This document shows, piece after piece, positions 14,311 through 20,139 of a stretch of DNA of 20,139 nt (the stretch's first letter is position 1; each line of letters starts with the position of its first letter). The notes beneath the pieces were generated by a model, which did no database searches, was not told the origin of the DNA, and worked only from the letters and a program-made list of their open reading frames with translations. The position numbers and the translations under genes were made by a program. This DNA is from Clostridia bacterium (GTDB taxonomy: Bacteria; Bacillota; Clostridia; Oscillospirales; Acutalibacteraceae), in contig CAAFVV010000023.1 in NCBI GenBank assembly GCA_900766585.1, positions 1-20,139 of the forward strand. The letters are read 5' to 3'.

Positions 14311-14529
14311 TTATTTTTCGGTTTCTTCTATGATCTTCCGCGGGGTCGGGACATCTTCCGGATGGCGGAGAACACCGGCGGCAATTGCCGGATAGGCGTT
14401 TTCCGTATCGGATGTGGGCTGGATGTTATAGGTGCCGAATTTGTTCACCATATCCCACGCCGTGACCGGATTGCCCGGCACATTGCGCAGACTGGGCGTT
14501 TTTTCCTCGTGCGTATGCTTTTTTGCCAT
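14311..14529 (-). CDS. Small hydrophilic protein of unknown function
   Basis: 72-residue protein that I do not recognise. It has no signal peptide, membrane helix or cysteine. The N-terminus is rich in Lys, His and Glu (MAKKHTHEEK), the middle contains the ordered-looking stretch GNPVTAWDMVNKFGTYNIQP, and the end is charged and proline-containing. A strong ribosome binding site (GGAGGTGA) lies seven bases before the ATG, and it ends at a shared terminator, so it looks like a real single gene and not a chance frame. It is convergent to the mannosidase and divergent from the marR gene with 153 bases between. I found no clear promoter: TGAATAT and CATACTGA occur upstream but at the wrong distance for a sporulation sigma factor. 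Confidence 0.75.
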   Translation of the reverse strand: MAKKHTHEEKTPSLRNVPGNPVTAWDMVNKFGTYNIQPTSDTENAYPAIAAGVLRHPEDVPTPRKIIEETEK

Positions 14530-14614
14530 GCCGTTTCACCTCCGTTTTCAGTATGCCCCGTCTGTATGCCGGACATATTCAAAAAAACTTTACAATTTTT
14601 CGGCAAATTCCGGA

Positions 14615-14642
14615 TTGACGAAAATGGGGTATGTGCTATAAT
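14615..14642 (+). promoter_or_regulatory. Sigma-A promoter of the marR-ABC exporter operon
   Basis: TTGACG (14615-14620), a 16-base spacer, then consensus TATAAT (14637-14642) with TGC before it (extended -10). The start point would be near 14649, inside the palindrome at 14645-14656. Confidence 0.88.
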
Positions 14643-14644
14643 AG

Positions 14645-14656
14645 TTAACGTGTTAA
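14645..14656. promoter_or_regulatory. Candidate MarR operator at the transcription start
   Basis: TTAAC-GT-GTTAA, a perfect inverted repeat with a two-base centre, placed at the predicted start point just after the -10 element. MarR dimers bind short AT-rich palindromes and commonly repress their own operons, so binding here would block initiation. That the MarR encoded downstream is the binder is inference. Confidence 0.6.
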
Positions 14657-14682
14657 TTATTCGGAGGAAGGGGCGGAGAGAA

Positions 14683-15219
14683 ATGGAGAAACGGCAGTAT
14701 CTGCGGACACTGACGGAACAGGCGCGGGATCGGTTTATCGTGGTGAATCGGATGCATCACTGTGCACTTGACCGCTATATGGCGGATGCGGGGCTTCACC
14801 GCGGGCAGTTTTTCATGCTGAACCATTTGGCGCGCTGCCCGTCGCCGCCCTCGCAGAAGGAGCTGGCGGAGGCGCTGGTGATCAGTCCGGCGGCTGCGGC
14901 GGTCATGCTGAAAAAGCTGGAGGCGCAGGGGTATATCCTGCGCGATACCGCTGCGGGCGACAACCGCAGCAAGGTGATCCGGCTGACGGAAAAGGGCAGT
15001 GCGCTGATTTCGTCGCACTGCCTTCATGCGCGCGGGGTGGATGAGGTCATGTTTGACGGCCTCACGGAGGAGGAACTGACGCAGTTTTCCCGCTGCCTTG
15101 AAAAAATGTACGAAAACCTGCGCGGCCTGCAGGACGGGCAGCGCGCCGTGCCGCCGAAGCCGTCAATGCGGCTGCCCGAGCCGGTTCCGTTTTCTTCGGG
15201 AAAGGATGAAGCAGAGTGA
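14683..15219 (+). CDS. MarR-family transcriptional regulator
   Basis: 178-residue winged-helix regulator. The first ~45 residues form the dimerisation helices. QKELAEALVISPAAAAVMLKKLEAQGYILR (within 68-98) is the helix-turn-helix, and DNRSKVIRLTEKG is the wing, with the Asp/Arg pattern typical of MarR. About 30 extra proline-rich residues follow the last helix (after residue 148). ATG 14683 has GGCGGAGAG upstream; longer in-frame versions would run through the promoter and operator. Its stop overlaps the GTG start of the first exporter gene, so regulator and exporter are one unit. It is probably a self-repressor relieved by an exported compound. Confidence 0.92.
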   Translation: MEKRQYLRTLTEQARDRFIVVNRMHHCALDRYMADAGLHRGQFFMLNHLARCPSPPSQKELAEALVISPAAAAVMLKKLEAQGYILRDTAAGDNRSKVIRLTEKGSALISSHCLHARGVDEVMFDGLTEEELTQFSRCLEKMYENLRGLQDGQRAVPPKPSMRLPEPVPFSSGKDEAE

Positions 15220-16949
15220 AAAAGTGGATGACCTATGTAAAACCCTACTGGCCGTATTTTGTGATCGGCCCGTTGTGTATGATCGTCGAGGTGATCGGCG
15301 AAGTCGTGATGCCGAAGCTCCTCTCCGTGGTGATCAACCAGGGGAACGACCAGACGCTCACCGTGTCGGGCAGCATCGGCATTTGTCTGGCGATGGCGGG
15401 CATTGCGGTGCTGATGATGGCGGGCGGCGTCGGCGGCGCCTATTTCGGCGCCAAGGCGTCGGTCAATTTTGCCGCCGATGTCCGCAATGATGTCTATCGC
15501 AAGATCCAGGGCTTTGCGTTTGCCAATATCGACCGGTTTTCCACCGGCTCGCTGGTGACGCGGATCACAAACGACGTGACCCAGCTGCAGAATTTTGTCA
15601 ATATGCTGCTGCGCATGGCGCTGCGCGCGCCGGGTATGCTGATCGGCGGACTGATCATGGCGATTCTGCTCAAGCCCTCGCTTGCCACCGTGTTTGCGGT
15701 GAGTATTCCGCTTCTGCTGATTATTATTGCCGCCATTATCAGCGTCGGTTTCCCGCGTTTTCAGAAAATGCAGGCGAAGATTGACCGCCTGAATTCCACC
15801 GTGCAGGAGAACATCACCAATACACGGGTGGTGAAATCCTTTGTGCGCGAGGACTATGAGGTGGATAAGTTCCACAAAGCCAACCGCGATCTGAAGGATG
15901 CCGGTCTGTCGGCTATGCGGGTCGTGATCTTCCTTCAGCCGGTCATGACGTTCTTCATGTATGCCACCGTGATCGCCGTTATCTGGTTCGGTCACCGCAT
16001 TGTGCTCGACGGCGGGATGGCGGTCGGCGACCTGTCGGCGTTTATCACCTATGTCAACCAGATCCTGATGTCGCTGATGATGGTGACATTCCTGCTGATG
16101 ACCTCCTCGCGTGCGCTCGCTTCGGCGCGGCGTATCCGCGAGGTGCTGGACGAAAAGCCGGATCTGTCGGATGAGAATGCGGCGCAGCCTGCGCTGCCGG
16201 TGCGCGACGGACAGGTGGAATTCCGTCATGTGTCGTTCCGTTATTACAAAAACAGTGAGGACAAGGTGCTCGACAATGTTTCGCTGACCATACAGCCGCG
16301 CTCGACGGTGGGCATCATCGGCTCGACCGGCTGCGGAAAAACGACGCTTGTGTCGCTGATTCCCCGCCTGTATGACGCAGACGAGGGCGAGGTGCTGGTC
16401 GACGGCGTGAATGTACGCGATTATTCGCTGTATCATCTGCGTGAGGGTGTCGGCATGGTGCTGCAAAAGAACGTGCTGTTCTCGGGTACAATCGAGGAAA
16501 ACCTCCGCTGGGGCGATCCCGATGCCACACAGGAGGAGATCGAGACCGCATCGGCGTATGCCCAGGCGGATAAGTTTGTGCGCAACTTTAAGGATCAGTA
16601 TCAGACCGATCTCGAACAGGGAGGCACCAATGTGTCGGGCGGGCAGAAGCAGCGTCTCTGTATTGCACGCGCCCTGCTGAAAAAGCCGAAGATTCTGATT
16701 CTGGACGACTCCACCTCCGCGGTCGATACCGCGACGGAGGCGCAGATCCGCAAGGCGTTTGCCGAGGATCTGGCAGATTCGACCAAGATCATTATTGCCC
16801 AGCGTATTACATCGGTGATGGAAGCGGACCAGATCGTCGTGATGGACGACGGCAGGATCACCGGCGTGGGTACGCATGAGGAGCTGCTGGAAAACAACGA
16901 GACCTATCGGGAAATTTACTATTCCCAGATGGATAAGAAAGGGGAGTGA
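15216..16949 (+). CDS. Heterodimeric ABC exporter, subunit with degenerate ATPase site
   Basis: 577-residue half-transporter with an N-terminal six-helix exporter domain (about 1-320) and a C-terminal nucleotide-binding domain. Walker A is GSTGCGKTT (Lys375), the signature is NVSGGQKQR (472-480), and Walker B reads LILDDSTSAVD, where Asp498 replaces the catalytic glutamate. The switch histidine is also replaced by Gln (IIAQRITSV). These are the marks of the inactive-site partner in heterodimers such as TM287/TM288 and BmrC/BmrD. Start is GTG 15216 in a GTGA overlap with marR, with AAGGATG upstream. It must pair with the next gene product. Likely cargo is a drug or lipid; the sequence does not say which. 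Confidence 0.94.
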   Translation: MKKWMTYVKPYWPYFVIGPLCMIVEVIGEVVMPKLLSVVINQGNDQTLTVSGSIGICLAMAGIAVLMMAGGVGGAYFGAKASVNFAADVRNDVYRKIQGFAFANIDRFSTGSLVTRITNDVTQLQNFVNMLLRMALRAPGMLIGGLIMAILLKPSLATVFAVSIPLLLIIIAAIISVGFPRFQKMQAKIDRLNSTVQENITNTRVVKSFVREDYEVDKFHKANRDLKDAGLSAMRVVIFLQPVMTFFMYATVIAVIWFGHRIVLDGGMAVGDLSAFITYVNQILMSLMMVTFLLMTSSRALASARRIREVLDEKPDLSDENAAQPALPVRDGQVEFRHVSFRYYKNSEDKVLDNVSLTIQPRSTVGIIGSTGCGKTTLVSLIPRLYDADEGEVLVDGVNVRDYSLYHLREGVGMVLQKNVLFSGTIEENLRWGDPDATQEEIETASAYAQADKFVRNFKDQYQTDLEQGGTNVSGGQKQRLCIARALLKKPKILILDDSTSAVDTATEAQIRKAFAEDLADSTKIIIAQRITSVMEADQIVVMDDGRITGVGTHEELLENNETYREIYYSQMDKKGE

Positions 16950-16954
16950 GTGTG

Positions 16955-18916
16955 ATGGCGCGTTCATTGGCACAACTGCAAAAACAATATGCCTCTGCGG
17001 CGGCTCCGTCCAAGGGGCCGATGGGCGGTCCCGGACGTGGCCCCGGCGCCCGGGCGCACGGCAAGCCGAAAAATGCCCGCGCAACGGTGTCCCGCCTGCT
17101 CGGTTATATCCGCCCCTATCGGGTGCGGCTGGTGCTGGTGCTGCTGTGTATGCTGATCAGTACCGTCGCTTCCCTGTGCGGCTCCTATCTGCTCGCCCCG
17201 ATCATCAACCATATCACCGTGGTGGTCAAGCCCGATGCGGTTATCCGCCCGAGCAGCACCGAACAGGTGGCTGACAAGGTGATCTCCGCCTTTACGGAGC
17301 TGGCGCCGATCCGTGCCCTGCGGGAATCGGGCAAGGTCGCCGAGGTGTCGGTCTATGTGTTCACGGCGCTTGTTGTGCTGGCAAGCGTGTATCTGATCGG
17401 CATTGCCGCCACCTATATTCAGGCGCGGCTGATGATGCGGGTATCGCAAAACGCCACGGAGGCGCTGCGCAACGACCTGTTTGAAAAGCTGCAGAGACTG
17501 CCCGTGCGCTATTTTGACGGGCATCCGACCGGCGAAGTGATGAGCCGGTTTACCAACGATGTGGACAATATCGACGTGATGCTCAACAACTCGCTGATCA
17601 GCATTGTCTCCGGCGTGATTACCCTGCTCGGCACCTTCTACTTTATGGTCAGTACCAACTGGATACTCACGCTGGTGACGGTGGTGTTCATTCCGTTGTT
17701 TATCAAAGGCGGCGGTGCGATTGCCCGCCGCAGCAGCAAGTATTACGGTGGGCAGCAGGCGGCACTCGGCGCGGTGAACGGTTACATTGAGGAGACCGTC
17801 ACCGGGCAGAAGGTCATCAAGGTGTTCAATCACGAAGAGGAATGCGAGCAGGAGTTTGCCCTGCTCAACGACGAGCTGCGCGATAAGCAGTTCAAGGCGC
17901 AGTTCTACGGCGGCATCATGGGGCCGATCATGGGCAATACCTCGCAGATCAGCTATGCCGTCACCGTGGGCGTGGGCGGTATTCTGATGTGCACCGCCGG
18001 GTTTACGCCCGGCGCACTGACGGTATTTGCCGGCTATTCGCGGCAGTTTTCCATGCCGATCAACCAGATCTCTCAGCAGACGTCCGCGATCTTTGCGGCG
18101 CTTGCCGGCGCGGAGCGGGTGTTCGCCGTGATGGATGAGATGCCCGAAGCGGCGGATAAGCCCGATGCGGTCTCGGCAGAGATCCGCGGCGATGTGGTGT
18201 TTGACGATGTTACCTTCGGCTATGTGCCGGATAAGATCATCTTAAAGCACATTTCTCTGTATGCCCATCCCGGTCAGAAGATCGCCTTTGTCGGCTCGAC
18301 CGGCGCGGGAAAGACAACCGTGACCAACCTGCTCAACCGTTTCTACGACATCAACGAGGGCAAGATCACCATAGACGGCGTGGATATCCGCGATTATCAG
18401 CGTGAGACACTGCGCAAAAATATCGCCATGGTGCTGCAGGATACCCACCTGTTTACCGGCACAGTGATGGAAAATATCCGCTACGGCCGCCCGGATGCCA
18501 CGGATGAAGAGGTCATTGCCGCCGCCAAACTCGCCAGTGCGCACTCGTTTATCATGCGCCTGTCAGACGGCTACCAGACCATGCTCGAGGGCGACGGCGC
18601 CAACCTCTCTCAGGGACAGCGCCAGCTGCTGAATATCGCCCGCGCGGCCATCTCCAAGGCGCCGATTTTGGTGCTCGATGAGGCGACCAGCTCGGTCGAT
18701 ACCCGTACCGAGCGGCATATTGAACACGGTATGGATCGCCTGATGAAGAATCGCACGACGTTTGTGATCGCGCACCGCCTGTCCACTGTGCGCAATGCCG
18801 ACGCCATCATGGTGCTTGAGCAGGGCGAGATCATTGAACGCGGCAGTCACGACGAGCTGCTCGCCCAAAAGGGACGGTATTACGAGCTGTATACCGGCAA
18901 ACGGGAGCTTGATTGA
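16955..18916 (+). CDS. Heterodimeric ABC exporter, subunit with active ATPase site
   Basis: 653-residue partner half-transporter. Residues 1-45 form a basic, Gly/Pro-rich cytoplasmic extension (SKGPMGGPGRGPGARAHGKP), followed by an exporter membrane domain with a large loop between the first two helices (about 75-120). The nucleotide-binding domain has GSTGAGKTT (Lys453), a consensus Walker B LVLDEATSSVD with Glu576, and the switch His607 (IAHRLSTV). The signature is NLSQGQRQ (550-557), with Gln553 for the usual Gly, as in TM288. So one composite site is canonical (this Walker B with the partner's VSGGQ) and the other degenerate. ATG 16955 is preferred, eight bases after GGGGAG; GTG 16946 would overlap the preceding stop. 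Confidence 0.94.
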   Translation: MARSLAQLQKQYASAAAPSKGPMGGPGRGPGARAHGKPKNARATVSRLLGYIRPYRVRLVLVLLCMLISTVASLCGSYLLAPIINHITVVVKPDAVIRPSSTEQVADKVISAFTELAPIRALRESGKVAEVSVYVFTALVVLASVYLIGIAATYIQARLMMRVSQNATEALRNDLFEKLQRLPVRYFDGHPTGEVMSRFTNDVDNIDVMLNNSLISIVSGVITLLGTFYFMVSTNWILTLVTVVFIPLFIKGGGAIARRSSKYYGGQQAALGAVNGYIEETVTGQKVIKVFNHEEECEQEFALLNDELRDKQFKAQFYGGIMGPIMGNTSQISYAVTVGVGGILMCTAGFTPGALTVFAGYSRQFSMPINQISQQTSAIFAALAGAERVFAVMDEMPEAADKPDAVSAEIRGDVVFDDVTFGYVPDKIILKHISLYAHPGQKIAFVGSTGAGKTTVTNLLNRFYDINEGKITIDGVDIRDYQRETLRKNIAMVLQDTHLFTGTVMENIRYGRPDATDEEVIAAAKLASAHSFIMRLSDGYQTMLEGDGANLSQGQRQLLNIARAAISKAPILVLDEATSSVDTRTERHIEHGMDRLMKNRTTFVIAHRLSTVRNADAIMVLEQGEIIERGSHDELLAQKGRYYELYTGKRELD

Positions 18917-18933
18917 TCGGCTTTTCTTTCTGC

Positions 18934-18984
18934 ACCGGTCGTGCTCCGTGCCTGCACGGAGCCGGCCGGTGTAAAGCCGGTTTT
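18934..18984 (+). terminator. Probable terminator after the ABC exporter operon
   Basis: GCTCCGTGC-CT-GCACGGAGC is a perfect GC-rich hairpin, extended on both sides by ACCGG and CCGGT, and followed by GCCGGTTTTGG. The T-run is only four bases and lies downstream of the main stem, so efficiency is uncertain. Confidence 0.55.
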
Positions 18985-19018
18985 GGACGAAAAAGCCGGA
19001 AAATGCGGTTTTTGGGGA

Positions 19019-19047
19019 TTGCCAAGCGGTCAAAAACATGGTAAGAT
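19019..19047 (+). promoter_or_regulatory. Sigma-A promoter of the 263-aa membrane protein gene
   Basis: TTGCCA (19019-19024), a 17-base spacer, then TAAGAT (19042-19047) preceded by TGG (extended -10). The start point would be near 19054, about 50 bases before the ATG. Confidence 0.78.
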
Positions 19048-19105
19048 ACCCGTATACGGTTGAATGATACCCCGACAGCGGGAAATATAAAGGAGCGAAA
19101 ACCGA

Positions 19106-19897
19106 ATGGCAGATGAGATCATTAACGTAGGGGCACGGGACGCCAAGGCCGCAGGAAAAGTGTTTTTAAAAACGATATTCGGCGGCGTGCTGGCGATCAT
19201 CGTGTATTTTTCCATGACCATGATCTTTACCGGACTGGGCACGCACACCATCGGTGAGCAGGTGTATCAGTATGACGAGAACAGCAACCCCGTTCTTGTG
19301 GAGACCCGCTATTTCGATGAGGAGAGCGGCGCCGCCTCACAGGAGGCGGGCGCAGCGGTTTCGGACAGCTCGTCGGAGGAGTCGGAAGACGGAAAATTCA
19401 CGGTGTCCATCCGCTCGGAAATGGATCCGATCGCCCGCTTTTTCTATCAGCTGCTGACCGGATTGTGCATGGTGCTGCTTCTGCTTTCCATGCCCTATTC
19501 CGATCTGTGGACGCTGGGCGATAAGGACAACAACAATGTTACATTCGGACGTCTGGCCGAGGATAAGCTGCGCGGGTTGAAGATCGGCCTTTTGGCAGGC
19601 ATCCCCGGATTTGTCTGCTATATCCTGCTGATCCTCAGCCACTTCGGCGTAATCGCCGGCGGCTTCCTCCGCGTGTATGAGTGGCTCAATGCGCCGTATA
19701 TTCTGCTGATCCAGGGGTTGACCGGCAATGCGGGCAGCACCGCCGAAATGGCGGGCTGGTGTCTGCTGCCGATCGCGCTTTTGACGCTGCTTGTACCGGC
19801 GACCTGCGCGCTCGGATATTATCTCGGCTATCGGGAGTTTTCTTTCTCGGAAAAATTTCTGTACAGCTCGGGAAAGAAAAAGCACCGCCGCCGCTGA
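19106..19897 (+). CDS. Four-TM membrane protein of unknown function
   Basis: 263-residue protein that I do not recognise. Hydrophobic helices lie at about residues 22-44, 113-131, 160-185 and 217-242. By the positive-inside rule both ends are cytoplasmic. The loop between helices 1 and 2 (about 46-110) would be outside; it is acidic and Ser/Ala/Glu-rich (EAGAAVSDSSSEESEDG). The cytoplasmic loop 132-159 contains GDKDNNNVTFGRLAEDK, and the tail is strongly basic (KKKHRRR). Start ATG 19106 has AAGGAG at 19091-19096. It appears monocistronic with its own promoter. No terminator is evident between it and the tRNA promoter 57 bases later. No catalytic motif is visible. Confidence 0.85.
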   Translation: MADEIINVGARDAKAAGKVFLKTIFGGVLAIIVYFSMTMIFTGLGTHTIGEQVYQYDENSNPVLVETRYFDEESGAASQEAGAAVSDSSSEESEDGKFTVSIRSEMDPIARFFYQLLTGLCMVLLLLSMPYSDLWTLGDKDNNNVTFGRLAEDKLRGLKIGLLAGIPGFVCYILLILSHFGVIAGGFLRVYEWLNAPYILLIQGLTGNAGSTAEMAGWCLLPIALLTLLVPATCALGYYLGYREFSFSEKFLYSSGKKKHRRR

Positions 19898-19953
19898 TTG
19901 GTGGACGCCGACTGATTTTCTTGCAGAATTTGCGGAGAAAACGAAAAAAACTC

Positions 19954-19982
19954 TTGACAAACGGAGAATTATACGGTATACT
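19954..19982 (+). promoter_or_regulatory. Sigma-A promoter of the tRNA transcript
   Basis: Consensus TTGACA (19954-19959), a 17-base spacer, then TATACT (19977-19982). This is the strongest -35 in the window and the only one of the clear promoters without a TG before the -10. Transcription would start near 19989, about 75 bases before the tRNA. Confidence 0.92.
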
Positions 19983-19991
19983 GGTTAGGCG

Positions 19992-20036
19992 TTCTGAAAA
20001 ACGCACCACCTGTTTAGTGCGGTCGGTATTTCAGAA
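19992..20036 (+). other. Nested inverted repeats in the tRNA leader
   Basis: TTCTGAAA (19992-19999) and TTTCAGAA (20029-20036) form a perfect 8-bp outer stem. Inside it, CGCAC (20002-20006) pairs with GTGCG (20017-20021) around a ten-base loop. The structure would start within a few bases of the predicted 5' end of the transcript. Function unknown; it could steer processing or stability of the precursor. Confidence 0.5.
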
Positions 20037-20064
20037 AAGCAACCGCTGTGAGATTTTGCAGTAT

Positions 20065-20139
20065 GGGGGCGTAGCTCAGCTGGGAGAGCGTACGGTTCGC
20101 ATCCGTAAGGTCGAGAGTTCGATCCTCTTCGTCTCCACC
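20065..20139 (+). tRNA. tRNA-Ala (anticodon CGC), cut off one base before its end
   Basis: The cloverleaf folds fully: acceptor GGGGGCG with CGTCTCC, D-stem GCTC/GAGC, anticodon stem TACGG/CCGTA with loop TTCGCAT (anticodon CGC, reading GCG), variable loop AGGTC, and T-arm GAGAG-TTCGATC-CTCTT. The acceptor stem carries the G3-U70 wobble pair that identifies alanine tRNAs. The discriminator is A at 20137, followed by CC; the final A of an encoded CCA would be the first base outside the window. Further tRNAs may follow downstream. Confidence 0.95.

Noticed and set aside
14530..14580. A sporulation sigma promoter (TGAATAT with CATACTGA) upstream of the 72-aa gene
   Set aside because: The two boxes are about 18-20 bases apart, longer than allowed for sigma-E (14-15) and off for sigma-G, so the match is not convincing.
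15024..17084. A 686-codon open frame on the minus strand opposite the exporter genes
   Set aside because: It is rich in His, Arg and Gln with no domain, has no suitable ribosome binding site, and lies exactly opposite two well-supported ABC genes. Long antisense frames are expected in GC-rich DNA.
1..20139. CRISPR arrays, transposases, integrases, phage or defence genes
   Set aside because: No repeat-spacer pattern, recombinase motif or toxin-antitoxin-like pair was found, and the coding style is uniform across the window.

Overview
This window comes from a GC-rich, endospore-forming member of the Clostridia. An Oscillospiraceae/Ruminococcaceae-type bacterium is my inference. The evidence is three sporulation genes (gpr, spoIIP, bofA), a transketolase split into two genes as in many Clostridia, and a Bacillus-like rpsT/gpr/spoIIP arrangement. 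Signals are Gram-positive: strong purine-rich ribosome binding sites, near-consensus sigma-A promoters mostly with an extended TGN -10, and two candidate mother-cell sigma-E promoters.

Layout. At 1-2375, on the minus strand, lies gpr - spoIIP - a small one-TM protein, with a ribosome binding site at the very edge for a further gene (lepA would be expected from Bacillus synteny). Divergent from gpr is rpsT (2545-2799) with its own promoter and terminator. At 3068-4863 is the two-subunit transketolase, closed by a strong terminator. bofA (5016-5276) stands alone. From a promoter at 5335 to a terminator at 14267-14303 runs an apparent eight-gene plus-strand operon: a Nim-like flavoprotein, an AMP-forming acyl ligase, a PgeF/YfiH purine-nucleoside/peptidoglycan-editing enzyme, ribose-5-phosphate isomerase B, a PHP phosphatase, an acyl-ACP thioesterase, a TIM-barrel sugar isomerase/epimerase and a GH38 alpha-mannosidase. 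A convergent 72-aa protein of unknown function follows (14311-14529, minus). Divergent from it, a MarR regulator with a palindromic operator at its transcription start leads a heterodimeric ABC exporter (14683-18916). A four-TM protein of unknown function (19106-19897) and a tRNA-Ala with anticodon CGC finish the window. The tRNA lacks only the last A of its CCA.

How the genes fit together. Spore morphogenesis and germination (spoIIP, gpr, bofA) is mixed with translation (rpsT, tRNA-Ala, probably lepA off-window), the non-oxidative pentose phosphate pathway (transketolase, rpiB) and a long housekeeping/accessory operon. In that operon the thioesterase and acyl ligase could form a fatty-acid release/reactivation pair, and the isomerase plus mannosidase a glycan-use pair. 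The MarR-exporter block looks like a self-contained drug or lipid efflux unit.

I see no mobile element, CRISPR array, phage gene, frameshift or broken gene. Most of the window is ordinary core genome. The items most worth a second look are the 72-aa protein, the 263-aa membrane protein, the sigma-E promoter inside the end of gpr, the very short GPR propeptide, the MarR operator and the structured leader of the tRNA.
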